A DNA stretch of 8,412 nucleotides, from positions 1 through 8,412 of the forward strand of contig JAITNU010000077.1 in the NCBI GenBank assembly GCA_031290325.1. The letters are read 5' to 3'. The notes under the pieces are model-generated. The model was given only the letters and a program-made list of their open reading frames with translations, did no database searches and was not told the origin of the DNA. A program made the position numbers and the translations under genes. Source of the stretch: Treponema sp. Its GTDB lineage: Bacteria > Spirochaetota > Spirochaetia > Treponematales > Breznakiellaceae. Positions 1-6,353 of the stretch are shown here, piece after piece (position 1 is the first letter of the stretch; every line of letters starts with the position of its first letter).

Positions 1-242
1 GTATCCACCAGGTTAAGCTCGTACTCATGGCCATCTGCCGCAGTATAGGGAATCGTAACGGCCTGGCTTTTTATGGTGATGCCCCGTTCCCGTTCAATGT
101 CCATGGTATCCAGAATCTGGTCCTGGAAATCCCTGTCCTCCACGAGGTGGCCCTTTTGAATGAGCCGGTCCGCCAGGGTGGACTTTCCATGGTCAATATG
201 GGCTATGATGCAAAAGTTACGGATATACGCGGTTGTTACCAT
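1..242 (-). CDS. lepA: Elongation factor 4 (LepA), N-terminal part, cut by window edge
   Basis: LepA/EF-4 is a translational GTPase that binds ribosomes and back-translocates or rescues stalled ones. Only the first 80 codons are inside the window; the gene continues past base 1. The start is ATG at 242-240. Residues 14-21 read AHIDHGKS, the G1/P-loop of this family, and residues 50-59 read ERERGITIKS, the G2/switch I signature. The stretch around residues 60-80 (SQAVT.., then LNLVD) leads into the expected DTPGH G3 motif just outside the window. The HIDHGKSTLADRL plus RERGITIKSQAV pattern favours LepA over TypA/BipA or EF-G. The ftsH stop lies 5 bases upstream, so the gene is probably co-transcribed and translationally coupled with ftsH. 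The Shine-Dalgarno signal is weak (AAGG, about 9 bases before the ATG, inside the last ftsH codons). Confidence 0.95.
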   Translation of the reverse strand, partial: MVTTAYIRNFCIIAHIDHGKSTLADRLIQKGHLVEDRDFQDQILDTMDIERERGITIKSQAVTIPYTAADGHEYELNLVD

Positions 243-247
243 AGATT

Positions 248-2194
248 TCAGCCTTGCTCAAGGAGTTCTTTAAACTCCTTCTCATCCAGGGATTCTTTTT
301 CCAGTAACAAGCCTGCCACCCTATTGAGTACGTTCCGGTTCCGGCCCAAGGTATCCTTTACCACTGCGTATTGCCGCTCCACGATGTGGGCTATCTCTTC
401 ATCAATGTACTGCTGGGTCGCCTCGGAATACTCCCGGTGGAACATGGGTTCCGGGGCCTGGGGTCCCAGTATACCTGCGCCCCGCTGGGTGAGGGCCACA
501 TTCCTAAAGCGGCTGCTCATGCCATAATCGGTGATCATCTTCCGGGCAATGTCCGTGGCCTTGGTAAGGTCATTGGCCGCGCCGGTGGAGATCTTCTCGA
601 AGACCAGCTCTTCAGCGGCCCGGCCTCCCAGGAGCACGTCGATCTTTCCCAGGAGTTCGTCCTGAGTCATGAGGTAACGATCCTCCACAGGCATCTGGAG
701 GGTATAGCCCAGGGCGCCAAAGCCCCGGGGCACAATAGAAATTTTCTGCACCGGATCCGAGCCGGGGGTAAAGGCCGCAACCAGAGCGTGCCCGGTTTCG
801 TGGAACGCCACGATCCGGCGCTCATGGGGGGAAATGATACGGTTCTTCTTCTGAAGTCCTGCCACCGTCTTCTCGATAGCCTCCTCAAAGTCCTTCTGGG
901 CCACGAGCTGTCGCCCGCCCCGGACCGCGAGGAGGGCCGCCTCGTTCACGATGTTCGCCAGGTCCGCCCCCACAAAGCCGGAGGTGCTCCGGGCAACCGC
1001 GGCGAGGTCCACCTGGGAGCCGAGTTTCACCGCACTGGAGTGGATCCGTAATATCGCCTCCCGTCCCTTGAGATCAGGCCGGTCCACCAGGACCTGCCGG
1101 TCGAAACGACCCGGTCTCAGGAGGGCCGGGTCCAATACATCGGGCCGGTTCGTGGCCGCCAGGATGATGAGGCCGCTGGTGGCATCGAAACCGTCCATCT
1201 CCACCAGGAGCTGGTTCAAGGTCTGTTCCCGCTCGTCATTGCCACCGGCGATGTTGTTGATCCGGCTCTTGCCGATGGCGTCCAGTTCATCAATGAAGAT
1301 GATACAGGGGGCCTTATCACGGGCCTGCTTGAAGAGGTCCCGGACTCGTGCGGCCCCGACCCCGACGAACATCTCCACAAAATCCGCGCCGCTCATGCGA
1401 AAAAAGGCGACTCCTGCCTCCCCAGCCACCGCACGGGCCAGGAGGGTCTTTCCCGTACCTGGAGGACCTACCAGGAGCACCCCCTTGGGGATCTTGCCCC
1501 CGATATCCGTATACTTCTTGGGGGTTTTGAGGAAATCAACCACCTCCACCAGTTCCTCCTTGGCCTCGTCAACCCCGGCTACATCGGAAAAACGGGTAAC
1601 GATATCCCCTTCCGCCACGATCACCGCCCGGTTCTGCCCCACCGAAAGCACATTGCCCCCCATGTTGCCCAGCCGTTTCATCAGAAAGCGCCAGATAAAG
1701 AAGAAAAACGCGATAGGCAGGACCCAACTGAAGATGATGTTGAGGATCGTGCTCCCTTCACGGGAAACGGCGTAATAGGCAATCCCCTTTTCATCCATGA
1801 GCTTGATAATCTCAGGGTCGTTGATCGGCACGGTCCGGTACACCGCATCAGAGGGCGCAGCATAGGGATTTCTCAAGGGCGGCGTGGGGAGCGGTTCCCG
1901 CCGCTGCAAGGTGGTATAACCGGTAAAATAGGAATCCGTCAGTTCCACCCGTTTAATTTCACCTGAGACGATCTTGTTCTTAAACTCGGAAAAATCAATC
2001 GTGGGATTCACCCGGTTGAGAAACACGTAGTTAAAGAGGCTCATCCCTACCACCAGGATAAGAATATACACGATGGAGAATTTCCATCCCTTAAAAGGCT
2101 TAAAATCCGGCAGCCGGGGCCCCCCGAAGGGGAAATCAGGCCCAGAATTCTTCTTTTTGTTTTTCCGGGGATCCCCGGATCCGCTGTTATTCAT
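248..2194 (-). CDS. ftsH: ATP-dependent zinc metalloprotease FtsH
   Basis: FtsH is a hexameric inner-membrane AAA+ protease that degrades misassembled membrane proteins and short-lived regulators. Numbered from the ATG at 2194 (648 residues, usual family length), it has a basic Pro/Gly-rich N-terminus, membrane segment 1 at about 39-60, a roughly 90-residue periplasmic region and membrane segment 2 at about 150-172. Walker A GPPGTGKT is at 243-250, the pore motif MFVG at 275-278 and Walker B IIFIDE at 298-303. The second region of homology (NRPDVLDPALLRPGRFDR) carries arginine fingers at 360 and 363. The zinc site HETGH is at 465-469, with the likely third ligand D542. The family more often has HEAGH; the ligands are intact. 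An in-frame TTG three bases earlier (2197) is possible, but GAGGAG sits 8 bases before the ATG. The mscS stop and this ATG overlap by one base (TGATG), so the two genes are translationally coupled. Confidence 0.97.
   Translation of the reverse strand: MNNSGSGDPRKNKKKNSGPDFPFGGPRLPDFKPFKGWKFSIVYILILVVGMSLFNYVFLNRVNPTIDFSEFKNKIVSGEIKRVELTDSYFTGYTTLQRREPLPTPPLRNPYAAPSDAVYRTVPINDPEIIKLMDEKGIAYYAVSREGSTILNIIFSWVLPIAFFFFIWRFLMKRLGNMGGNVLSVGQNRAVIVAEGDIVTRFSDVAGVDEAKEELVEVVDFLKTPKKYTDIGGKIPKGVLLVGPPGTGKTLLARAVAGEAGVAFFRMSGADFVEMFVGVGAARVRDLFKQARDKAPCIIFIDELDAIGKSRINNIAGGNDEREQTLNQLLVEMDGFDATSGLIILAATNRPDVLDPALLRPGRFDRQVLVDRPDLKGREAILRIHSSAVKLGSQVDLAAVARSTSGFVGADLANIVNEAALLAVRGGRQLVAQKDFEEAIEKTVAGLQKKNRIISPHERRIVAFHETGHALVAAFTPGSDPVQKISIVPRGFGALGYTLQMPVEDRYLMTQDELLGKIDVLLGGRAAEELVFEKISTGAANDLTKATDIARKMITDYGMSSRFRNVALTQRGAGILGPQAPEPMFHREYSEATQQYIDEEIAHIVERQYAVVKDTLGRNRNVLNRVAGLLLEKESLDEKEFKELLEQG
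260..280 (-). promoter_or_regulatory. Perfect 8-bp inverted repeat at the ftsH end, before lepA
   Basis: On the minus strand AAGGAGTT (280-273) and AACTCCTT (267-260) are perfectly complementary around a 5-base loop. The hairpin lies in the last ftsH codons and ends 17 bases before the lepA ATG. No T-run follows, so it is not an intrinsic terminator. The 3' arm could instead pair as CCTT-GAGC-AAGG with the AAGG that is lepA's only Shine-Dalgarno candidate. The two foldings exclude each other. A role in coupling lepA to ftsH translation is inference. Confidence 0.3.
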
Positions 2195-3042
2195 CAAACA
2201 TGCTCCTCATTGATGCCGGTAACGCTGTTACTTATATTAATATCAATCTTTTGATAGGGTATTTCAATATCCTGCTCCTCAAAGCTCTTTTTAATCGCCA
2301 TAAGCAGGGAATTTTTAAGATTCCAGAGGTTGTCTTTCTCAAACCACACGTTGAATAGCAGGGAAATGCCGGAATCGCCAAAGGTATCAAAGCCAAAGAA
2401 AGGGGCGGGATTTTTCAGGCAGTAGATGTTTTTGGAAGCCAGGTCCATGAGTAGAGCCCGGACCTGCTCCAGGTCTTCCTTGTAGGCCACACTGAAGCTG
2501 AGAGAAAGGCGCCGGATGGGGAAACGGGTAACGGTGGTGAGGTTGCCTTTGAGAATGGTCTCATTGGGGATGCGGACGAAGAGGTTGTCAAAGGTGCGGA
2601 GCTTAACTGAGAGGAGGTCTATCGAGAGCACAACCCCGCTCACATCTCCCACGGTGATAACATCCCCCACCTGGCAGGGCTTTTCCGAAATCAGAAAAAG
2701 CCCGGATATGAAGCTTGATATAGAGGTCTGAGCGGCAAAGCCGACGGCGATACCTGCAACCCCTGCGGCTCCCAGAATGGCGGATGTATCGATCCCCAGG
2801 CTCTTAAACAGAAACAGGACGGCCATGATCATCCCCGTGTATTTGATACCCTTACGTACCATCATGACCTGGGGGTCGCCGATCCGTCCCTTGATGATCT
2901 TTCCCACAATAAGCTGCACCACATTAAAGACCACGATGATAAAGAATATGGTGAGGGCCAGAGAAATGAACCGGCCCAGGATGGTGAGGGGGTCAGTATC
3001 CTGAAATAAATCGGAAATGATATTGGTTATGAATGTATCCAT
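2194..3042 (-). CDS. mscS: Small-conductance mechanosensitive channel, MscS family
   Basis: MscS channels are inner-membrane heptamers that open under membrane tension and release solutes during hypo-osmotic shock. The 282 residues match the length of E. coli MscS. Membrane segments are at about 20-46 and 66-84. The pore helix TM3 runs from about 88 to 119; its Gly/Ala pattern (GAAGVAGIAVGFAAQ followed by TSISSFISGLFLI) is the family signature. A beta domain follows at about 121-168 (QVGDVITVGDVSGVV, then RIPNETIL), then an alpha/beta C-terminal cytoplasmic domain ending near IEIPYQKIDI. The start is ATG at 3042-3040, with AGAGG 5 bases upstream. The gene lies 47 bases after a probable DUF432 gene and overlaps the ftsH start by one base, so it is probably part of one operon with both. 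Confidence 0.95.
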   Translation of the reverse strand: MDTFITNIISDLFQDTDPLTILGRFISLALTIFFIIVVFNVVQLIVGKIIKGRIGDPQVMMVRKGIKYTGMIMAVLFLFKSLGIDTSAILGAAGVAGIAVGFAAQTSISSFISGLFLISEKPCQVGDVITVGDVSGVVLSIDLLSVKLRTFDNLFVRIPNETILKGNLTTVTRFPIRRLSLSFSVAYKEDLEQVRALLMDLASKNIYCLKNPAPFFGFDTFGDSGISLLFNVWFEKDNLWNLKNSLLMAIKKSFEEQDIEIPYQKIDINISNSVTGINEEHV

Positions 3043-3089
3043 GATTACCTCTTAAAATGAAAAAAAATGAACATTACAGGTACCGCAGC

Positions 3090-3896
3090 TCAGGCCAGGG
3101 CGGTAATATTTTTTAAGAATCCCGCTCCATGCCGGATGAGCCGGTTTCCTAAACCGTCTTTACTGCCGGTGCTGATTTTCCGGTATCCTGCCGGCACCAC
3201 CGAGGGGGTATTTACCCTCAGCTCCCCCCCGCCCAGGGCGTCAACGATCACCACATCACCAATAAGCCGCCCCTCATGTTCAAAGAGATCGATGGTTTCT
3301 GTATCAATGACCAGATGATCCAGGTCCAAGGCAGCCTTGGTCCGGTTGCGGAGGATGACCTCACTGTGAATAAACACGTCAGCCCGGGAACCTTCGGTGA
3401 GGCTCGAACCAGGAGGAAGGGATTCGATTGCCCCATAATAAAACGGCGCCTGGGGCCGGGGCAGGGCATAACAGAGCATCCCGGACATGGTATCATCCCC
3501 ATCCCAGGTTTCAGGCAGCAGGAAGGGCATGGTCCGGGCTAAACACTCCCCGGACAGTTCAAATTGTACCTGCGGTGGCAGGGCCAGGTTGAACCGTACC
3601 TCCATACCCGGAAACAGGCATAACTTATCCCCCAGGGAGAGAAAATAGGGTTGTTTGGCAATATAGGGATGCAGGGAAACCGCCTCCCCTTTCCCCGCTC
3701 CCAGGGTTATGGGCAGGGATTCGGGGGGCGGCGCGTCCTCCGGTCCACCGCAATCATCCTGCATATCCATAAAAAGTATGGTCTTAAAGGCGCTCTGCCA
3801 GAGGTCCCCCACTTTGCACAGATAAGCCAGGGCTCCATTCAGCCGCCACCGGTACCATAGCCCATCCTTAACCGTTACCGTATCCCACATTGACAT
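3090..3896 (-). CDS. Conserved hypothetical protein, probable DUF432 family
   Basis: This is a 268-residue soluble-looking protein without a signal peptide or membrane segment. I recall the general layout of DUF432 proteins (a large part from archaea, function unknown), and this protein fits it loosely. An aromatic N-terminus (WYRWRLN) is followed by a middle beta-rich stretch with FPGMEVRFNLALP, a Tyr/Pro segment near LCYALPRPQAPFYYGAIES, and a C-terminal half with HSEVILRNRTKAALDLDHLVI. The family call is from memory and uncertain. The start is ATG at 3896-3894, with AGGAGG 9 bases upstream. A TTG at 3914 in the same frame would lie on the ribosome binding site itself and is rejected. The next gene, 47 bases downstream, is mscS. 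As I recall, DUF432 genes sit beside MscS-type channels elsewhere too, so an accessory role to the channel is a reasonable guess and no more. Confidence 0.6.
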   Translation of the reverse strand: MSMWDTVTVKDGLWYRWRLNGALAYLCKVGDLWQSAFKTILFMDMQDDCGGPEDAPPPESLPITLGAGKGEAVSLHPYIAKQPYFLSLGDKLCLFPGMEVRFNLALPPQVQFELSGECLARTMPFLLPETWDGDDTMSGMLCYALPRPQAPFYYGAIESLPPGSSLTEGSRADVFIHSEVILRNRTKAALDLDHLVIDTETIDLFEHEGRLIGDVVIVDALGGGELRVNTPSVVPAGYRKISTGSKDGLGNRLIRHGAGFLKNITALA

Positions 3897-3928
3897 TGAA
3901 AAATGCCTCCTCAATCGTAATATCCTGG

Positions 3929-3957
3929 ATTATACTATGCTTACAGGATAATGACTA
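3929..3957 (-). promoter_or_regulatory. Predicted sigma70 promoter of the DUF432-mscS-ftsH-lepA unit
   Basis: On the minus strand there is a perfect -10 TATAAT (3934-3929). It is preceded by exactly 17 bases and a -35-like TAGTCA (3957-3952, 4 of 6 matches to TTGACA). The implied start of transcription is near 3922, giving a leader of about 25 bases to the ATG at 3896. The stretch 3897-4017 between the chemoreceptor remnant and this gene holds nothing else that I can recognise. Confidence 0.55.
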
Positions 3958-4017
3958 TAGGGGAGGAAGGTATCCATAATTATAGAAAATTCCATACATC
4001 TTCAACCAGTAAATGAT

Positions 4018-4413
4018 CTAAAGTTCCTGGATATTATCCGAAATAGCTTCGACCGCAGCTTTGGAGGTTACCGCGTGTTTGCGGATCTCCGATGCTACCA
4101 CGGCAAAACCCTTGCCTGCCGCTCCTGCCCGTACCGCCTCGATTGACGCATTAAGGGCGAGGATATTTGTTAGCTCGGTAATATTATGAATCACCGACAG
4201 ATTTTCCCCTGCGATCTTCGCGACACCCTGCAATTCATCGGTAATGGTAAAAGACTCCCGAAAACCAGTACCGATAATCTTAAATCCATTATTAATACGG
4301 TCAATATGATGCTGATTGGTTTGGAAGGTATCAACAAAAACTTTGGTACTCTTCTGAAATGAAAGATTCACCCGTTGCATTGTTTCGGAAACACCTCCAA
4401 AGGTATTATTCAA
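4018..4413 (-). CDS. MCP signalling-domain fragment (part of the decayed chemoreceptor)
   Basis: This is a 131-codon reading frame opening at a TTG. Residues 75-110 contain the highly conserved chemoreceptor hairpin tip: ITELTNILALNASIEA, then VRAGAAGKGFAVVASEI. Residues 1-74 look like the ascending coiled-coil arm. The frame ends with TAG only 27 residues past the tip, whereas intact signalling domains have a long descending arm antiparallel to the first. The same frame is open back to 4548 and reads plausibly as the linker helix (RLFHYLNSKLKSLIVEIISR), but those codons include no ATG, GTG or TTG. The TTG is therefore probably not a real start. I see no membrane segment. It is unlikely to make a working receptor, since half of the helical hairpin is gone. 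Confidence 0.6.
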   Translation of the reverse strand: MNNTFGGVSETMQRVNLSFQKSTKVFVDTFQTNQHHIDRINNGFKIIGTGFRESFTITDELQGVAKIAGENLSVIHNITELTNILALNASIEAVRAGAAGKGFAVVASEIRKHAVTSKAAVEAISDNIQEL

Positions 4414-4562
4414 ATAGACAATCGTAATACTCAGAAGTTCGCTTCTGGAAATGATTTCAACAATCAGCGACTTGAGTTTGCTATTTAAATAATGAAAGAG
4501 CCTTTTTATTTTCAGGTTAAAGCTCTTCCCTGAACAGGTGTTGTATGCTCAAACTGCGCCAT

Positions 4563-5312
4563 TTAGTTTCTCCCAAAGAAAATCGCGGTTAAGGTCTGAT
4601 TATGGTAGGTGAATAATTCCTCACCATAAGCATTAAAGCCAATAAAATTGAGATGACTAAACACGCTATTAAAGGCATCAATCTTTCTCAGCTCCTGAAG
4701 TTCAAGATACCTGACCACACAATTAAAAAGAATTGCCCCGCACACATTCGGAATATAGGATTCCGCATCTCGCAAGGCTTTCCGTGTATTGTCAATTATA
4801 TCACCGGGTTTCATAATGAACACCTTTGTTCCCGCTTCGATATAACAAAAGAATTGCAGACCGGTTCCTTCGATTATCCCGACAAAACTACGTACATAGG
4901 TGGTTTCTCCAACGACAATACCCAGGGGATTTTTCATAAAGATATTCATGTTCAGTTTATCAACCCCTGATACACCGGCCAATTTCGCGTAATAAGGCGC
5001 CGCAGGTTCGCCGTTTATCTCCCATACAATTCGCTTGGCAGGATCAGCTTTTGTGACGACAAACGAAGTATTGGTAGGATTCACCTGTACATAGTGATTA
5101 TAAAAAAAGGGTATCTTCATTTTCATAATGATTACAGCAAGGCTATCACTTGAGCATTTTTCGTCAACACCAACAAAAGTCGGCTTTGTAAAAGTCAGAT
5201 ACTCTGCAGCACTGCCGCCGACAAAGGGCATATTTAACTCCTTTGACAACGTAAACACTTTCATGATCTCTTCACCCATACATAAGCCGTCTACGAGCAC
5301 CCAGGTATTCAT
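4563..5312 (-). CDS. FIST-domain fragment (second half of FIST_N plus FIST_C)
   Basis: This 249-codon frame carries the later half of a FIST N-domain (residues 1 to about 112: VLVDGL, MPFVGGSAAEY, VVTKADPAKR, INGEPAAPYYAKLAG). A complete-looking FIST C-domain follows (about 115-249: NPLGIVVGE, YVRSFVGI, GAILFNCVVRYLEL, and the ending FIGFNAYGEE..YHNQTLTAIFFG). FIST domains are sensory domains thought to bind small molecules such as amino acids, often attached to chemoreceptor or cyclase modules. The apparent ATG at 5312 has no ribosome binding site, and the frame upstream (GIAPSIL..) still reads like protein, so the start is an artefact of a frame change. The first roughly 100 residues of FIST_N are missing. 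The frame ends in TAA immediately followed by ATG, in a region that should link to the MCP domain. Confidence 0.65.
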   Translation of the reverse strand: MNTWVLVDGLCMGEEIMKVFTLSKELNMPFVGGSAAEYLTFTKPTFVGVDEKCSSDSLAVIIMKMKIPFFYNHYVQVNPTNTSFVVTKADPAKRIVWEINGEPAAPYYAKLAGVSGVDKLNMNIFMKNPLGIVVGETTYVRSFVGIIEGTGLQFFCYIEAGTKVFIMKPGDIIDNTRKALRDAESYIPNVCGAILFNCVVRYLELQELRKIDAFNSVFSHLNFIGFNAYGEELFTYHNQTLTAIFFGRN

Positions 5313-5392
5313 CAGGATTGATGGTGCGATACCCCTCCTTAAACAGTCCGTCTATATCCATAGTACGAGCGGAAAAAACCTTTATTGCCATA
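5272..5392 (-). pseudogene. N-terminal remnant of the FIST-MCP gene
   Basis: The frame starts at ATG 5392, reads MAIKVFSARTMDIDGLFKEG and stops at TGA 5274-5272 after 39 codons. AAGGGG lies 4 bases upstream of the ATG and a good promoter precedes it, so this is probably the original start of the chemoreceptor gene. From about base 5330 the codons of this frame overlap the FIST frame, which takes over. An in-frame TTG/ATG further upstream (to 5466) would run through the promoter and is not credible. Confidence 0.5.
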
Positions 5393-5402
5393 ACACCCCT
5401 TA

Positions 5403-5435
5403 TAAAACAAGAGCCACAAATTTTAAACTTATGGC
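5403..5435 (-). terminator. Possible intrinsic terminator after the efp-ispH unit
   Basis: On the minus strand GCCATAA (5435-5429) can pair over 7 positions (one G-T) with TTGTGGC (5419-5413) around a 9-base A/T loop. TCTTGTTTTA follows directly. It lies 28 bases after the ispH stop and overlaps the predicted start of transcription of the next gene, so it could end ispH transcripts. The stem is short and the T-tract is interrupted. Confidence 0.4.
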
Positions 5436-5436
5436 T

Positions 5437-5466
5437 ACTATACAAATGAAGGGGATAGGCTGTCAA
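5437..5466 (-). promoter_or_regulatory. Predicted sigma70 promoter of the FIST-MCP locus
   Basis: On the minus strand a consensus -35 TTGACA (5466-5461) and -10 TATAGT (5442-5437, 5 of 6) are separated by 18 bases. The -35 box overlaps the ispH stop codon. The implied start is near 5430, about 38 bases before the ATG at 5392. It is one of the best promoter matches in the window, yet it drives a broken gene, which suggests recent decay. Confidence 0.6.
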
Positions 5467-6353
5467 GTATAGTAACTATCAGAAAAAGGGGCCTCAATCA
5501 CCGGAAGGTATCCCCTGAGCGCCGCTTCAAGGGCATCAATGATTTCATCTGGGGTGGAAGCGCCGGCAGCGAGTCCCACCACAGGGTAGGATGCTATTTC
5601 GGGGGGTATCTCATGGACATCTTCCACCAGCCATGCAGGGGTGCCGCACTCTTGGGCTATGGTGAGAAGTCGCCGGGTGTTAGCGGAGGCCCTTCCCCCT
5701 GCCACCAGAACAGCATCTACCTGAGAACACAGGTCCCGCAGGGCACGCTGCCGATCCCTGGTGGCCCTGCAAATGGTATCAAGAATTTTTACGTCGGGAA
5801 AGAATTGCCGTATTCCCTCCCCAATGGCCTGGTATTCATCTGGGGAAATGGTGGTCTGTCCTATCAAAGCGGTCCGCTCATGAGGGGCTTCCCGGTACCG
5901 TTTTTCCGCCGCCTTTTCCGCTTCCTCCCGGTTCGCCGCAATCAGACAACCAGGAGCATAGCCCTGGATACCGATTAGTTCCCCGTGATGCGCTTCACCA
6001 GCGAGAAATACCCCGTACCCCTGTTCCGTCAGCGAACGGGCCTGTATCTGGCTCGCCTTGACCCTGGGACAGGTGGCATCCACCACCGATGCCCCCCGAC
6101 CGGTCAACAGGGCTTCCAGTTGAGGAGTGATGCCGTGGGCCCGGATGATAACCACCGTATCCCGCAGATCTGCCGGGAGCTGCTCCTCACCCAGAATAGT
6201 AATACCCTGTTCTTGTAATCGTTCCAAAACCTGGGGATTATGAATCAACGGCCCGAGAGTATAAACCGGGGAACCGCGAGATGCCGCGATAGCCATATCT
6301 ACCGCCCGGCGCACCCCCATGCAATAACCCAGGATACCGGCCCTTATGACCAT
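5463..6353 (-). CDS. ispH: 4-hydroxy-3-methylbut-2-enyl diphosphate reductase (IspH/LytB)
   Basis: IspH is a cytoplasmic iron-sulfur enzyme that converts HMBPP to IPP and DMAPP, the last step of the MEP isoprenoid pathway. From the ATG at 6353 it has 296 residues. The three cluster cysteines are C11 (GYCMGVRRAV), C95 (DATCPRV) and C195 (DTICRATRDRQ). The substrate-site residues are H38 (LIHNP), H73 (RAHG), H123 and E125 (HHGE), T166 (GQTTIS), S223 and N225 (SANTRRL) and S266 (GAST). These sit within a few positions of the E. coli numbers (C12, C96, C197, H41, H74, H124, E126, T167), which is why I prefer this start. The alternative ATG at 6377 adds eight residues that are only the upstream gene read in another frame. 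The chosen start overlaps the end of the small upstream gene by 10 bases and has no clear ribosome binding site, so translation is probably coupled. Confidence 0.95.
   Translation of the reverse strand: MVIRAGILGYCMGVRRAVDMAIAASRGSPVYTLGPLIHNPQVLERLQEQGITILGEEQLPADLRDTVVIIRAHGITPQLEALLTGRGASVVDATCPRVKASQIQARSLTEQGYGVFLAGEAHHGELIGIQGYAPGCLIAANREEAEKAAEKRYREAPHERTALIGQTTISPDEYQAIGEGIRQFFPDVKILDTICRATRDRQRALRDLCSQVDAVLVAGGRASANTRRLLTIAQECGTPAWLVEDVHEIPPEIASYPVVGLAAGASTPDEIIDALEAALRGYLPVIEAPFSDSYYT

Larger units (their letters stand above)
4018..5392 (-). pseudogene. Decayed FIST-sensor/MCP chemoreceptor gene
   Basis: Read together, the pieces trace one gene for a cytoplasmic chemoreceptor: an N-terminal FIST sensor (small-ligand binding) fused to a methyl-accepting signalling coiled coil that talks to CheA/CheW. 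The ATG at 5392 begins MAIKVFSARTMDID, but this frame stops at 5272-5274. The FIST part resumes in the next frame with about 100 residues of the FIST N-domain missing, then ends at a TAA (4565-4563). The signalling part lies in yet another frame, open from 4548 to 4018. It has no start codon at its beginning and stops 27 residues after the hairpin tip. At least four lesions are therefore visible: an internal deletion with a frame change, a nonsense codon, a linker frameshift and C-terminal truncation. A promoter and a ribosome binding site survive upstream. Alternatively these could be separately expressed fragments, or part of the pattern could be sequencing error; a missing half-domain is hard to explain by base-calling errors. 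Confidence 0.75.

Noticed and set aside
712..800. HETGH instead of HEAGH in FtsH as a defect
   Set aside because: The zinc ligands and catalytic glutamate are kept, and the middle position varies in the family.
371..1775. Long plus-strand frames opposite ftsH (226 and 274 codons)
   Set aside because: They lie entirely over a gene with all FtsH motifs intact, are Arg/Pro/Ser-rich without a recognisable domain, and come from high-GC codon shadowing.
3897..3914. TTG start for the DUF432 gene
   Set aside because: The TTG is directly followed by, and part of, the AGGAGG ribosome binding site that serves the ATG at 3896.
4018..5392. Programmed frameshifting instead of a pseudogene
   Set aside because: No slippery heptamer is evident at the junctions, and about 100 residues of FIST_N plus the descending MCP arm are absent, which frameshifting cannot supply.
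4018..5400. Low-GC island acquired by transfer
   Set aside because: Hand counts near 37-40% GC here are matched by lines in mscS (30%) and efp (37%), so composition does not set this stretch apart.
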